This document shows positions 1 through 6,887 of a stretch of 64,000 bases of DNA, in pieces. Position 1 is the stretch's first letter. Every line of letters starts with the position of its first letter. The position numbers were made by a program, and so were the translations under genes. Under the pieces are notes generated by a model, which ran no database searches, had not been told where the DNA came from, and worked only from the letters and a program-made list of their open reading frames with translations. Source of the stretch: a virus; IMG/VR virus record IMGVR_UViG_3300031787_000077, positions 1 to 64,000 of that record; one strand, 5' to 3'.

Positions 1-1
1 A

Positions 2-154
2 GCGACATTAAGAAAAATATTTTTTGGTCTGATGGTGGTATCACCTAGTATATGTTGTACTGAGCAGAGTACAAAAATTTTAGTAAATAATGAGACTGTC
101 TCGCCCAATCTTTGCCATTTGGTTTTGTTGGTTGTAGTCAGCGAAAAATTATGA
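2..154 (+). CDS. partial small protein at window edge
   Basis: An open frame enters from the left edge and stops at the TGA at 152-154. The visible part (about 50 residues) begins with a basic then hydrophobic stretch resembling a signal peptide (LRKIFFGLMVV), with several Cys afterwards. The true start may lie outside the window. It overlaps the next ATG by ATGA, which supports a real translated pair. No family recognised. Confidence 0.35.
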   Translation, partial: ATLRKIFFGLMVVSPSICCTEQSTKILVNNETVSPNLCHLVLLVVVSEKL

Positions 155-339
155 TCTATTGTAAAATTAATCAGGAGGATATTAATAATAATAACTACTG
201 GAATAAATTAGTAAATAGTCTACGGGCGAAATTATCTCAACAAAAAGATTTAACTAATAAAATTATAGTTATTAGGCTGCAAGAAATAAACAGAGACGAC
301 GATGCTATGATTCCTAAGTTGGAATTCAAAAATTCATAA
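151..339 (+). CDS. hypothetical protein, 62 aa
   Basis: Start chosen at ATG 151 because it forms an ATGA overlap with the upstream stop; an ATG at 112 would run through the upstream frame. Asn-rich and basic in the middle (QEDINNNNYW), no membrane segment. No family recognised. It lies just before the Cys-rich protein at 388. Confidence 0.5.
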   Translation: MIYCKINQEDINNNNYWNKLVNSLRAKLSQQKDLTNKIIVIRLQEINRDDDAMIPKLEFKNS

Positions 340-387
340 GTTGTAATTATCTTTAATATCTCATATTATATATTATAATGATGGGAT

Positions 388-1044
388 TTGTCTGACCCGA
401 TCCTGTCTGTTTGTTCAGGATGTTCACAGTCAGTCAAAAAGATACTTCTTATGCCACCTCTCATAACTTTAGATAATAAATTATTAGTCAAAGATAATAA
501 ATTAGCCAACAGTTTAGATTGTTGTTGTGGTTGTGATGGACCAGTAAGATTATATCAGTGTGGGGGATTATATTATTTAGGAAGTAGTCAGGGTAGATTA
601 GGCACCTATGTTTCAATGGAACTAGTGGCCTATGATTGTAATGATAAAAGAGTTTTTTCTTGGAAAAAATGTAATAATGATGTTCCTGGGGGTGGGATTG
701 AAGCGGGTTCAACACGTTATCAGAATTACCCAGCAGGACCAGGATGTGGATTTATTCTCAAAGGAACTTTTAGTCAAAAAGAAAATTCTCCACCTATTAC
801 TGTTTATTATGGTGGTCAATATGGACAAGGTAATACAACAGGAGCAAATGGTCCCTTTCCAGGAAATATTGGTTGGCATATGATCAGAACAGTTACATGG
901 GCTGATCTTAACTTTAATGGAGTAGATTTTTGTAGTGTTAATAATCCTCCCATCTGTCCCAACACTGGTTTACCTTTCGTTAGTTTTAAAACCGACTGTG
1001 TAGTGGATTGGTGTTCTGAAGCACTAAAACCCCCAAAACCATAA
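388..1044 (+). CDS. Cys/Gly-rich protein of unknown function, possibly virion-associated
   Basis: About 218 aa from a TTG start, since no upstream in-frame ATG exists before a stop; the first internal ATG is at 451. At least 15 Cys, including CSGCS and CCCGC near the N-terminus and paired Cys in the last 40 residues, with a Gly/Asn/Pro-rich centre (PGGGIEAG, YYGGQYGQGN). This composition suggests a disulfide- or metal-stabilised extracellular or virion protein. No family is recognised. It is followed by small membrane proteins. Confidence 0.6.
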   Translation: MSDPILSVCSGCSQSVKKILLMPPLITLDNKLLVKDNKLANSLDCCCGCDGPVRLYQCGGLYYLGSSQGRLGTYVSMELVAYDCNDKRVFSWKKCNNDVPGGGIEAGSTRYQNYPAGPGCGFILKGTFSQKENSPPITVYYGGQYGQGNTTGANGPFPGNIGWHMIRTVTWADLNFNGVDFCSVNNPPICPNTGLPFVSFKTDCVVDWCSEALKPPKP

Positions 1045-1046
1045 TT

Positions 1047-1211
1047 ATGTTATTAGTAATTTTATTGGGTCAATATGCCAACAAAATAAATAAGCCACTT
1101 TTCCCACCATTAGTAACTGATCCCACAAGTCGATCAATAATAATTATAGCAGGATTAATAATCTCACTCATAGTTTTATACAAAATCTTAAGAAAATTCA
1201 ATGAACCATGA
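1047..1211 (+). CDS. small membrane protein, 54 aa
   Basis: ATG two bases after the previous stop. One clear transmembrane segment at about residues 30-46 (SIIIIAGLIISLIVLYK), then a basic tail, plus a hydrophobic N-terminal patch. Together with the next two genes it makes a run of tiny membrane proteins. A holin/spanin-like lysis role is possible, but nothing beyond size and topology shows it. Confidence 0.5.
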   Translation: MLLVILLGQYANKINKPLFPPLVTDPTSRSIIIIAGLIISLIVLYKILRKFNEP

Positions 1212-1287
1212 TGATTCTTTGTTGTTGTGTTTGGCCCTTTATGCTATCATTTTCGCTTTTGTGGAATATGATTTATATAACTATTAA
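1201..1287 (+). CDS. tiny membrane protein, 28 aa
   Basis: Overlaps the end of the preceding gene. The product is essentially one hydrophobic helix (LLLCLALYAIIFAFVEYD) with an acidic N-terminus. An alternative frame starting at 1208 (32 aa, ending at 1306) also encodes a hydrophobic peptide, so the translated frame is uncertain. Confidence 0.35.
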   Translation: MNHDDSLLLCLALYAIIFAFVEYDLYNY

Positions 1288-1317
1288 CTTTCCCCTGCAT
1301 AATTAAGAGAAATAGAA

Positions 1318-1506
1318 ATGAACGAATTTCATAAGCCTTTTATCAAAAGTCTAGTAACAATTGCTGCTGTGGCACTAGTTTCATGGTATTTTAGTGGCTA
1401 TTTTGTTCAAAAATTCTATTTTCACTACTATAAAACCCCCTCTTTTACATCTTCTGAATTTCCAAAATCACATAATATAACCTCTGAAGCAGCATATAAC
1501 GAATAA
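1318..1506 (+). CDS. small membrane protein, 62 aa
   Basis: Preceded by a purine-rich AAGAGAAATAG ribosome site. A single N-terminal transmembrane segment at about residues 11-29 (SLVTIAAVALVSWYFSGYF) is followed by a Tyr/Phe-rich stretch and a polar tail. Third in a row of small membrane proteins. Function unknown. Confidence 0.6.
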   Translation: MNEFHKPFIKSLVTIAAVALVSWYFSGYFVQKFYFHYYKTPSFTSSEFPKSHNITSEAAYNE

Positions 1507-1601
1507 TTCACGGTAATATCAAGATATTTTTACTTATTGAATATACCGGTGGTAAAAAGTGGGGAAAATTAGCCATAAAGTCTGAATCTTTACCCCTCCC
1601 C

Positions 1602-1629
1602 TTGACGATACTCTTTCTTGTGGTATACT
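1602..1629 (+). promoter_or_regulatory. sigma70-type promoter with CGATA box
   Basis: TTGACG (1602-1607), 16-bp spacer, TATACT (1624-1629). The spacer begins with the CGATAC element seen in seven other promoters here. The 1507-1684 gap holds this promoter and, upstream of it, a small TAAAG/CTTTA hairpin framed by GGGG and CCCC (about 1560-1597). Probably drives the gene at 1685 and the small-gene array beyond. Confidence 0.7.
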
Positions 1630-1684
1630 GGATCATGGTAGTAGGAGGAAGAAGTTTAATAATATGCGGGGAAAATGAGATTTT

Positions 1685-1852
1685 ATGTATAAGAATGTGT
1701 TGCTAACTGATAGAGAAATTGCTCTACTCAAAAGGGTTGTTGGTGATTATCTTCATAAAAAATTAACTCCAGAACGTCAAAATTTGACCATTATTCTGAA
1801 TCGTCTCAGGGGTATTAAACCCACCAAAACTTATAATCAAACTATCAATTAG
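1685..1852 (+). CDS. hypothetical basic protein, 55 aa
   Basis: First gene after the promoter at 1602. Amphipathic helices rich in Lys and Arg (DREIALLKRVVGDYLHKK). ATG 1685 is the only in-frame start after an upstream stop. Size and charge suit a small host-takeover or nucleic-acid-binding protein, but no family is recognised. Confidence 0.5.
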   Translation: MYKNVLLTDREIALLKRVVGDYLHKKLTPERQNLTIILNRLRGIKPTKTYNQTIN

Positions 1853-1889
1853 TGGAAATGAACCCACAAATCAAAAGAAATCAAATCTA

Positions 1890-2078
1890 ATGAATATTAA
1901 TCTAAATAAGCATGAAGTTGGCCTAATTCTTGACTCTCTTGAAAGTTATCAACTTAATATTGAGCATGGGAATGAGAATGGCCATGAATATGTTTGGACT
2001 GAAGATGAAGTGGGGAATTTGGTCGATTATTTGAATGATACTCTGGAGAAAACAAATGAACAGAATAAAAATGATTAA
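1890..2078 (+). CDS. small acidic protein, LADFI-like paralogue family
   Basis: 62 aa. Its C-terminus (LVDYLNDTLEK) aligns by eye with the LADFINNYLEK ends of the genes at 2299 and 4991 and with the one at 6255, so it is likely a diverged member of that family. The start follows a purine-rich site (CAAAAGAAATC). Function unknown; first of the dense array of overlapping small genes. Confidence 0.6.
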   Translation: MNINLNKHEVGLILDSLESYQLNIEHGNENGHEYVWTEDEVGNLVDYLNDTLEKTNEQNKND

Positions 2079-2286
2079 ATGGAAACGTATTTGTGAATCC
2101 CGTTGTGCGATAGATTCTTGTTATGATTGGATTAACAACAATCTAACGGACAATAAACTTATTAAGGTTATTTCGGGCTTAGGTTGTAAAGAAGATGCAG
2201 AAGAAATAAGAAAGCACACCATCAGATACAATCATCAAAAACTAAAAGAACTGATGCGTCGTGGATTGAAAAGAAATTATTGTTAA
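2056..2286 (+). CDS. hypothetical basic protein, 76 aa
   Basis: Start set at ATG 2056, nine bases after GGAG; ATG 2071 is an alternative that overlaps the upstream stop more compactly. Lys/Arg-rich with four Cys and a helical C-terminal half (HQKLKELMRRGLKRN). No family recognised. It overlaps the 3' end of the preceding gene by 23 bases. Confidence 0.5.
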   Translation: MNRIKMIKWKRICESRCAIDSCYDWINNNLTDNKLIKVISGLGCKEDAEEIRKHTIRYNHQKLKELMRRGLKRNYC

Positions 2287-2298
2287 AAACTATCATTT

Positions 2299-2418
2299 AT
2301 GCACGTTAGCATTTATAATGACCGAAATTATACTTGTGTGGGATATACTTGTAGTAGGGAAGAACTTAGGGGTTTAGCCGATTTTATCAATAACTGTCTA
2401 GAGAAAAATAATGAGTAA
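2299..2418 (+). CDS. short paralogue of the LADFI family (5'-truncated copy)
   Basis: 39 aa. Nearly identical in pattern to the C-terminal half of the 67-aa protein at 4991: VSIYNDRN, two Cys, then LRGLADFINNCLEK against LKGLADFINNYLEK. The first ~30 residues of the longer paralogue are missing, so this is a truncated duplicate or a minimal version. It overlaps the next gene by 8 bases, so it is probably still translated. Confidence 0.5.
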   Translation: MHVSIYNDRNYTCVGYTCSREELRGLADFINNCLEKNNE

Positions 2419-2701
2419 TGATAAAACTATCAAAATCAGTAAAAATGCGATGGAAGAAGATATTACAATTATTCTGCCCGATAAAAGTGAAATCATTATA
2501 CAATATCGTTGTTATGATGATGATGAAAACGAGGCAACTCTAGATATTTGTTTTGAAAATCATATGAATATCGTTAATTGGGAGGATGACGATATGACTC
2601 CAGCAAAAGCATCTAAAGATATTCCAGAATTAATGCAAAATGTTAAACAATTAAGTATAACAAAATCTCAGAATAGTTTATGGGAGAAAAATAATGAATA
2701 A
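2411..2701 (+). CDS. hypothetical acidic protein, 96 aa
   Basis: Overlaps both neighbours by 8 bases. Acidic, with an alternating beta-type N-terminal half (DITIILPDKSEIIIQYR) and a DDDE stretch near residue 38. No transmembrane segment and no recognised family. Confidence 0.6.
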   Translation: MSNDKTIKISKNAMEEDITIILPDKSEIIIQYRCYDDDENEATLDICFENHMNIVNWEDDDMTPAKASKDIPELMQNVKQLSITKSQNSLWEKNNE

Positions 2702-2921
2702 ATTAGTATTGTATTTTGATCCTATTGATATTGCTAATCTTGGGTTCAATTTTACACCATTTCCAGAATGTTTAATCTTTAACAATTGGGCTGATGCTGC
2801 TGATTGGTTTAAGCGTCATGATTTTATTTATAAAGAAGATTTTAAGTTGACAATTTTTACTATTGAAAGATTTGGAAAAACTCTTAATGGTAAATATATG
2901 TGGGGAAAGGCTTTTATATGA
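2694..2921 (+). CDS. hypothetical protein, 75 aa
   Basis: Starts inside the end of the previous gene and ends in an ATGA overlap with the next. Rich in aromatic residues (NWADAADWFKRHDF). Likely a small soluble alpha/beta protein. No family recognised. Confidence 0.6.
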   Translation: MNKLVLYFDPIDIANLGFNFTPFPECLIFNNWADAADWFKRHDFIYKEDFKLTIFTIERFGKTLNGKYMWGKAFI

Positions 2922-3121
2922 AAGTTTATGCTATAGTTTGTGAATATGGTGCTGCTAGTATTTATGAAGGAATTGAAATGATTTGTAAAACCAAAGAGAT
3001 TGCAGAGTCTTACTATAATAATTACGATTTTACTGGGCGACCATACTATATTGAAGAAATGGAAATTGTTAATAAAATGTGGGAAAAGCCTAAGCCTAAG
3101 AAGAAAAAGGTTAAGAAATGA
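2918..3121 (+). CDS. hypothetical protein with Lys-rich tail, 67 aa
   Basis: ATG 2918 is chosen because it overlaps the upstream TGA (ATGA). A beta-alpha start (MKVYAIVCEYG) resembles the N-terminus of the gene at 4752, and the last 15 residues are nearly all Lys and Pro (KPKPKKKKVKK). Unknown function; the tail suggests nucleic-acid or membrane contact. Confidence 0.6.
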   Translation: MKVYAIVCEYGAASIYEGIEMICKTKEIAESYYNNYDFTGRPYYIEEMEIVNKMWEKPKPKKKKVKK

Positions 3122-3210
3122 TAACTATTCCACGCTGGGAATATTATCTACTTTATTTTATTGCGATTATGCAATGTCTATTATTTATAGATAGAATATT
3201 TGGAACATAA
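3118..3210 (+). CDS. tiny membrane protein, 30 aa
   Basis: ATGA overlap with the preceding gene. The product is a single hydrophobic helix (YYLLYFIAIMQCLLFI). The coupling to its neighbours is the main reason to believe it is translated. Confidence 0.4.
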   Translation: MITIPRWEYYLLYFIAIMQCLLFIDRIFGT

Positions 3211-3211
3211 A

Positions 3212-3493
3212 ATGTGGCATTATAATTTAATTCAAGAAATCATAATGAACAATAAGTGGATAGAGGAAAATGGAGATAATTGGGCGGCTGGGCGAGTAGA
3301 GTGTGGTTATTCTGAAAGAGAATATTGGCTAACAAAAACAGAATATTGGCTAATAATAGATAAAAAAGATTGGAATAAGTTTGATGATTATCTTATAGGC
3401 TTAAATACAGACTCTTTACAAAGTTTAGATCAACTGATACAATCCAGTAGGTTGCCAATAATTCAATTTGGAATAAAAGGAGAAAAGAAATGA
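3212..3493 (+). CDS. hypothetical protein, 93 aa
   Basis: ATG 3212 lies two bases after the previous stop. ATG 3245 (MNNKWIEENG) is an equally possible start, with CAAGAA upstream. It contains a short internal repeat (EYWLTKTEYWL) followed by a helical segment (DWNKFDDYLIGL) that may be distantly related to the LADFI family. Function unknown. Confidence 0.55.
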   Translation: MWHYNLIQEIIMNNKWIEENGDNWAAGRVECGYSEREYWLTKTEYWLIIDKKDWNKFDDYLIGLNTDSLQSLDQLIQSSRLPIIQFGIKGEKK

Positions 3494-3509
3494 ACAAAAA
3501 CGAAATCAC
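3479..3509 (+). repeat. 31-bp direct repeat, copy 1
   Basis: Identical to 4224-4254. It spans a ribosome site, the end of one gene and the first seven codons of a small reading frame (MNKNEIT). Here the small frame is broken after those codons: about 30 bases not found in copy 2 (3510-3540) shift it to a stop at 3541, and the rest of the peptide (TDEQKTLEHK) resumes out of frame. Confidence 0.8.
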
Positions 3510-3570
3510 CATCCAGAGTGACTCGTTTGATCTGTGCGACTGATGAGCAAAAGACTTTGGAGCATAAATA

Positions 3571-3807
3571 ATGATACTAGACGTTAATATCTCTGACCAT
3601 TATAATTATGAACTATTTGATGCAAATGGTAACAGATTAGATTATGTTGTTAGGGCGGATACGGAAACTGGTCAAATAGAAAGATATGTATTAGATGAGT
3701 CTGGTAAACCACCTCGCACTATAGAGGAAAAACTTCTAACAGAAATAGTATTTGTTCCTTATCCTTTAAAGACTATTAAACGTGATAACTATTTGGAGAA
3801 TAACTAA
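3571..3807 (+). CDS. hypothetical protein, 78 aa
   Basis: Start preceded by TTTGGAG. Beta-rich and Asp/Glu-rich sequence with a YELFDANGNRLDYVV opening and a TGQIERYVLDESGKP middle that looks like a small beta-sheet domain. No family recognised. The stop overlaps the next start. Confidence 0.6.
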   Translation: MILDVNISDHYNYELFDANGNRLDYVVRADTETGQIERYVLDESGKPPRTIEEKLLTEIVFVPYPLKTIKRDNYLENN

Positions 3808-3914
3808 TGAAGTGGAATTTCCAAATTGTCAAGGCCCAACATTATCGTGAGATAGGTAATATTCCCGGTGTTGAACACGTCAGAAATAATTATAGAAAGA
3901 ATGGGTGGAGATAA
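3807..3914 (+). CDS. small basic protein, 35 aa
   Basis: TAATG junctions on both sides: its ATG shares a base with the previous stop and its stop shares one with the next ATG. Such translational coupling argues that it is real. Basic and polar, no recognised motif. Confidence 0.5.
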   Translation: MKWNFQIVKAQHYREIGNIPGVEHVRNNYRKNGWR

Positions 3915-4087
3915 TGAATAAATATGAAGAAGTCTTGAAAAGACTAAATAACTCAGTATACCTTACCGATATAATCAACTCTATGAGTCTTGCTCGTAAG
4001 TGGTATGATAGTGGCGAAATTAGTTATGATGATTTTGCTAATCTACAAAATATTGGCGAAACAATGAAAAATAAGTGGCCTAACTAA
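3914..4087 (+). CDS. hypothetical helical protein, 57 aa
   Basis: ATG 3914 overlaps the preceding TAA; the upstream in-frame GTG at 3905 is less likely. Predicted mostly helical (YEEVLKRLNN, SLARKWYDSGEISYDDFANL). No family recognised. Confidence 0.6.
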   Translation: MNKYEEVLKRLNNSVYLTDIINSMSLARKWYDSGEISYDDFANLQNIGETMKNKWPN

Positions 4088-4127
4088 TGGACGATTTTTT
4101 TGTAACAGTTGGGTGTTTTATAGTAGA

Positions 4128-4238
4128 ATGAATGTGATTGTAAATAGTGGGCTAGACATAGCAAATAAAATTAAAGAGGCCGCTGGTATTGATGTTGATT
4201 TATCAGAGTGGAAACTTAGGTATGGAGAAAAGAAATGA
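4128..4238 (+). CDS. small hypothetical protein, 36 aa
   Basis: Short frame (NSGLDIANKIKEAAGIDV) whose stop forms an ATGA overlap with the next small frame, inside the second copy of the 31-bp repeat. A 14-codon frame at 4087-4131 lies between it and the previous gene and is probably not a gene. Confidence 0.4.
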   Translation: MNVIVNSGLDIANKIKEAAGIDVDLSEWKLRYGEKK

Positions 4239-4254
4239 ACAAAAACGAAATCAC
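4224..4254 (+). repeat. 31-bp direct repeat, copy 2
   Basis: Identical to 3479-3509. In this copy the small frame that starts in the repeat continues to a plausible end, so copy 2 looks like the intact version of a duplicated mini-gene. Confidence 0.8.
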
Positions 4255-4291
4255 TGATGATAAAAAGGCTTCTTTGGAGTATAAATGTTAG
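4235..4291 (+). CDS. 18-aa peptide frame, intact copy of a duplicated mini-gene
   Basis: MNKNEITDDKKASLEYKC, with GGAGAA nine bases before the ATG. The interrupted counterpart at 3490 shows the same start and a similar ending (TDEQKTLEHK). Conservation of both ends between copies suggests a translated leader or small peptide. Function unknown. Confidence 0.35.
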   Translation: MNKNEITDDKKASLEYKC

Positions 4292-4295
4292 ATCA

Positions 4296-4544
4296 ATGAC
4301 TAATAAAATGTTTACTTATTCAAGTGATAATATCATAGAGATACAATCTTTGCCTGTTTTAAATCAACAAATCAAAACAGATGTAGAAAATCTCAAAAAA
4401 CTTATAGAAGAAGGCGAAAAGGCTAAAAGAAAATTAGAAGTTTTGCAAAATGCCTGTAAGCATGAATATTTTTATGACGAATCAGGATATCCCTATTATT
4501 ATAGATATTGTTTAAGTTGTGGCAAATTTATGTATGCTATATAA
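4296..4544 (+). CDS. coiled-coil protein with C-terminal Cys/His cluster, 82 aa
   Basis: Start taken at ATG 4296 (ATG 4311 is possible). A Lys/Glu helix (LKKLIEEGEKAKRKLEVL) is followed by CKHEYFYDESGYPYYYRYC and CLSCG, where one Cys-Lys-His and a CxxC could bind zinc. Probably a small zinc-ribbon protein. No family assigned. Confidence 0.6.
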   Translation: MTNKMFTYSSDNIIEIQSLPVLNQQIKTDVENLKKLIEEGEKAKRKLEVLQNACKHEYFYDESGYPYYYRYCLSCGKFMYAI

Positions 4545-4572
4545 ACACTCAAACTACTAAATAAAATTGAAA

Positions 4573-4755
4573 ATGTTTTTAATTGGATTACTTACTGGCT
4601 GTTATATAACCGTGAGTTTATTTACTTTTTTATATGTAACATCTAACTGTATACTGGCAGGACGAGGCACTGATTTGTTGTGGCGACCTTTTATTTATGG
4701 TCTATTATGGCCCATATTTCTGTTATTATTTTTTTTATTAAAAGGAAAGAAATGA
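4573..4755 (+). CDS. two-helix membrane protein, 60 aa
   Basis: Starting from ATG 4573, two hydrophobic segments (LIGLLTGCYITVSLFTFLYV and IYGLLWPIFLLLFFLL) are separated by a short polar loop and followed by KGKK. The topology is that of a small inner-membrane protein. Function unknown. The stop overlaps the next ATG. Confidence 0.6.
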   Translation: MFLIGLLTGCYITVSLFTFLYVTSNCILAGRGTDLLWRPFIYGLLWPIFLLLFFLLKGKK

Positions 4756-4988
4756 AAGTTTATATTGTTATTGGTACAAGAGAAAATGTTTATCAGGATG
4801 AAATTGGTGGGCCTTTTGTATCTCATCCAGATAAAGAAATTGTAAGAGTATTTTTAAATGATGATAATGCAAGAAAGTTTGTGGCCGATAATAAATTATC
4901 TAAAGGTAAAAGAGAACGCTATGGTGATACTTCATACTATCGTAATGGATATTATGATCTTGAAGTTGAAGGTTGGGAAGTAGAATAA
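4752..4988 (+). CDS. hypothetical protein, 78 aa
   Basis: ATGA overlap fixes the start at 4752. It opens with a beta strand (MKVYIVIG) like the protein at 2918, then a FLNDDNARKFVADN helix and an acidic aromatic C-terminus (YDLEVEGWEVE). Perhaps a distant paralogue of the 2918 gene. No known family. Confidence 0.6.
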   Translation: MKVYIVIGTRENVYQDEIGGPFVSHPDKEIVRVFLNDDNARKFVADNKLSKGKRERYGDTSYYRNGYYDLEVEGWEVE

Positions 4989-4990
4989 CT

Positions 4991-5194
4991 ATGGATTCAA
5001 AACCAGCACAATATTATCTTGATAAAGATAAACTGATTGATATTCAGATTGAAAATTGGAGTAATGGCAACATAGTTGTTAGTATTTATAATGATCGAAA
5101 TGATAATTGTGTGACCTATATTTGTAATAAAAAAGAACTAAAAGGTTTGGCCGATTTTATTAACAACTATTTGGAGAAAAATATGGAGAAGTAA
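4991..5194 (+). CDS. LADFI-family small protein, 67 aa
   Basis: Reference member of the local family: an N-terminal part with paired beta strands (IDIQIENWSNGNIVVSIYN), two Cys, then KELKGLADFINNYLEK. The copy at 2299 matches only its second half. Related C-termini occur at 1890, 6255 and perhaps 6415 and 31208. Function unknown. Confidence 0.65.
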   Translation: MDSKPAQYYLDKDKLIDIQIENWSNGNIVVSIYNDRNDNCVTYICNKKELKGLADFINNYLEKNMEK

Positions 5195-5195
5195 A

Positions 5196-5354
5196 ATGAA
5201 TGAACTATACGATTATCTGATCTTATTAACCAAAACAGAAAATTGTCCTATTCAATCTGTTCATTACATTTTTCAATTTGGACCATTTGGCGAAAACTTT
5301 ATGCTAATTACTATGAAAAGTGGCGAAGAAATTAAGTGTGATTTTTATGAATAA
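5196..5354 (+). CDS. small hypothetical protein, 52 aa
   Basis: Begins two bases after the previous stop and overlaps the next start. Short alpha/beta sequence with FGPFGENFMLITMKSGEE. ATG 5196 follows GGAGAAGTAAA, a reasonable ribosome site. No family recognised. Confidence 0.5.
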   Translation: MNELYDYLILLTKTENCPIQSVHYIFQFGPFGENFMLITMKSGEEIKCDFYE

Positions 5355-5610
5355 AGAAGATATTGACGATATTAAAACTGTATTAAATGAACAACTTGCT
5401 CTTATTCAAAGGCTTGGTAAGATGCCTATGTCTAGTTTGGTTAATCAGACTATTTATAATGAGATTCTAGACTGTAACAAGGTAATGATGGAGATAGTTT
5501 GTGGCCCGATTGGCGGAATTGAGAAATTAGTGGAAAGAACAAACGAAATGAAATTTACATACGTTGATGGAAATAGAATAAAGCCAATACCTTACGATTT
5601 TGATGAATAA
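5347..5610 (+). CDS. hypothetical helical protein, 87 aa
   Basis: Starts eight bases before the previous stop. N-terminal two thirds helical (DIDDIKTVLNEQLALIQRLG), ending with a polar tail. The 5611-5707 gap after it holds an isolated, startless frame (RRDKLTREYPELYDQ) that may be a gene relic. Confidence 0.6.
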   Translation: MNKEDIDDIKTVLNEQLALIQRLGKMPMSSLVNQTIYNEILDCNKVMMEIVCGPIGGIEKLVERTNEMKFTYVDGNRIKPIPYDFDE

Positions 5611-5707
5611 TAATTCCAACGAAGAGACAAACTAACTAGAGAATATCCAGAATTGTACGATCAATGAGTCATCAAAACTAGTGGATATTAAAAAAGGAAC
5701 CACACCA

Positions 5708-5920
5708 ATGTTAGCACCTATTGCAAAAGTGAATAAGATTTTTTCTTTGAATTACAAAGACCAAGTTTTTGATGTAATGTACAGAACGGGAAAACTTATA
5801 GATGGTGGTGAACGTAAATTTACAAAGATAACCCTAAACAGAATGCCTTTTCCGTCTATTTATAAAGATGGTCATCTTGATGAAAAAGAAATAACACTAG
5901 TTTGTGAGGAGTTTAAATGA
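5708..5920 (+). CDS. hypothetical protein, 70 aa
   Basis: ATG 5708 is favoured over GTG 5681 because AAGGA lies nine bases upstream. Mixed alpha/beta sequence with a basic centre (GGERKFTKITLNRMPFP). No family recognised. ATGA overlap with the next gene. Confidence 0.6.
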   Translation: MLAPIAKVNKIFSLNYKDQVFDVMYRTGKLIDGGERKFTKITLNRMPFPSIYKDGHLDEKEITLVCEEFK

Positions 5921-6258
5921 ATCTTTTAAGTGAAACAATTGATGTTCTTAATAATAGTGGTAAAACCCGATCTGACGTTAGATGGATCGGTTCTACTCAT
6001 TATGGTTATTTTGATTGGGAGCATTTTGTTAAAATTGCTAATGTTGAATATGATGATGATGGTTATGGAGCAGCAAAAGTTGCTAGTCATTTGGTTATTG
6101 TTGGAGATGATTGGTGGCTTGAAAGACAAGAATATGATGGTAGTGAATGGTGGAGTTATAAAAGTTTACCAACGAAACCACTAAATAAAATAGAACCAAA
6201 TCGAGTTACTTATGGATATGATAGAACTCTTAGAGAGATGAACGAAAAACGAGAATGA
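5917..6258 (+). CDS. conserved-looking phage protein, 113 aa
   Basis: Aromatic-rich soluble protein (DDWWLERQEYDGSEWWSYK). The sequence style, with evenly spaced Trp and Tyr and acidic loops, recalls small conserved proteins of large T4-like phages, but I cannot name the family. Coupled to both neighbours by four-base overlaps. Confidence 0.65.
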   Translation: MNLLSETIDVLNNSGKTRSDVRWIGSTHYGYFDWEHFVKIANVEYDDDGYGAAKVASHLVIVGDDWWLERQEYDGSEWWSYKSLPTKPLNKIEPNRVTYGYDRTLREMNEKRE

Positions 6259-6437
6259 AAGAACACCAAAAATATACTGGTCAACATTTTATATTTCATC
6301 TGATGAAAGACGATAATCTGACCACAATATCTCTTAGTAGTAATTATGTTAATGCTCCTGCGGATAAATTTGAACTAAAGGAGTTGGCAGATTTTATCTA
6401 TGCCTCATTAGAAAATGACCAGAATCAGAGTAATTGA
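6255..6437 (+). CDS. LADFI-family small protein, 60 aa
   Basis: C-terminal FELKELADFIYASLEND matches the family motif of 4991. The N-terminal half has a different beta-rich sequence (HFIFHLMKDDNLTTISLSS). The 3' end overlaps the next gene by 23 bases. Confidence 0.6.
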   Translation: MKEHQKYTGQHFIFHLMKDDNLTTISLSSNYVNAPADKFELKELADFIYASLENDQNQSN

Positions 6438-6603
6438 ACTAGAGTATGATCTAATAGAAATTCATTATAATCCTATTCTAAAAAACAATCCTTATTTAGT
6501 GAGAATTTTTAGTTATAATAGTGACGAGCCGCAGGAAATTAGGATAGGCCAAAAACAATTCGGTGATCTATACAAGTTTCTCAAGGAGAATAAATACATA
6601 TGA
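6415..6603 (+). CDS. small protein, possible distant LADFI paralogue, 62 aa
   Basis: The only in-frame ATG is at 6415. A beta-rich domain (LEYDLIEIHYN, YLVRIFSYNSD) ends in a helix (QFGDLYKFLKENKYI) in the same position as the LADFI helix of its neighbours. Assignment to the family is an inference from layout rather than strong identity. Confidence 0.5.
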   Translation: MTRIRVIELEYDLIEIHYNPILKNNPYLVRIFSYNSDEPQEIRIGQKQFGDLYKFLKENKYI

Positions 6604-6827
6604 ATCTTATTCAGTGTTTTAGTAGTGTTGTTGGTCATAAAGAGGCTCAAGAACTTATAACCGATCTTAATCAAATGAAGTCGTCAAAGTCTGAAGATTT
6701 TTACATTAAATATGATGAATATCAAGATTATTCTACTGACGACAATTATTTAGTGATAGGGAATGTTACAAAAGAAGATTGGGATGAACTTGATTTGGAG
6801 AGTGATTTTATTGAAGGATTTGTTTAA
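6600..6827 (+). CDS. hypothetical acidic protein, 75 aa
   Basis: Follows CAAGGAG and overlaps the previous stop. Helical N-terminus (HKEAQELITDLNQM) and an acidic, Tyr-rich remainder (YDEYQDYSTDDNYLVIG). No family recognised. Confidence 0.6.
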   Translation: MNLIQCFSSVVGHKEAQELITDLNQMKSSKSEDFYIKYDEYQDYSTDDNYLVIGNVTKEDWDELDLESDFIEGFV

Positions 6828-6887
6828 TGATTGATTTTATTCTAAATGAGTCAAAATAGGTCAGACTAACCCTTTTACGGAGATTTT

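Noticed and set aside
5611-5707. A startless frame reading RRDKLTREYPELYDQ
   Set aside because: Only 17 codons after a stop, with no start codon; possibly a relic, but too short to claim.
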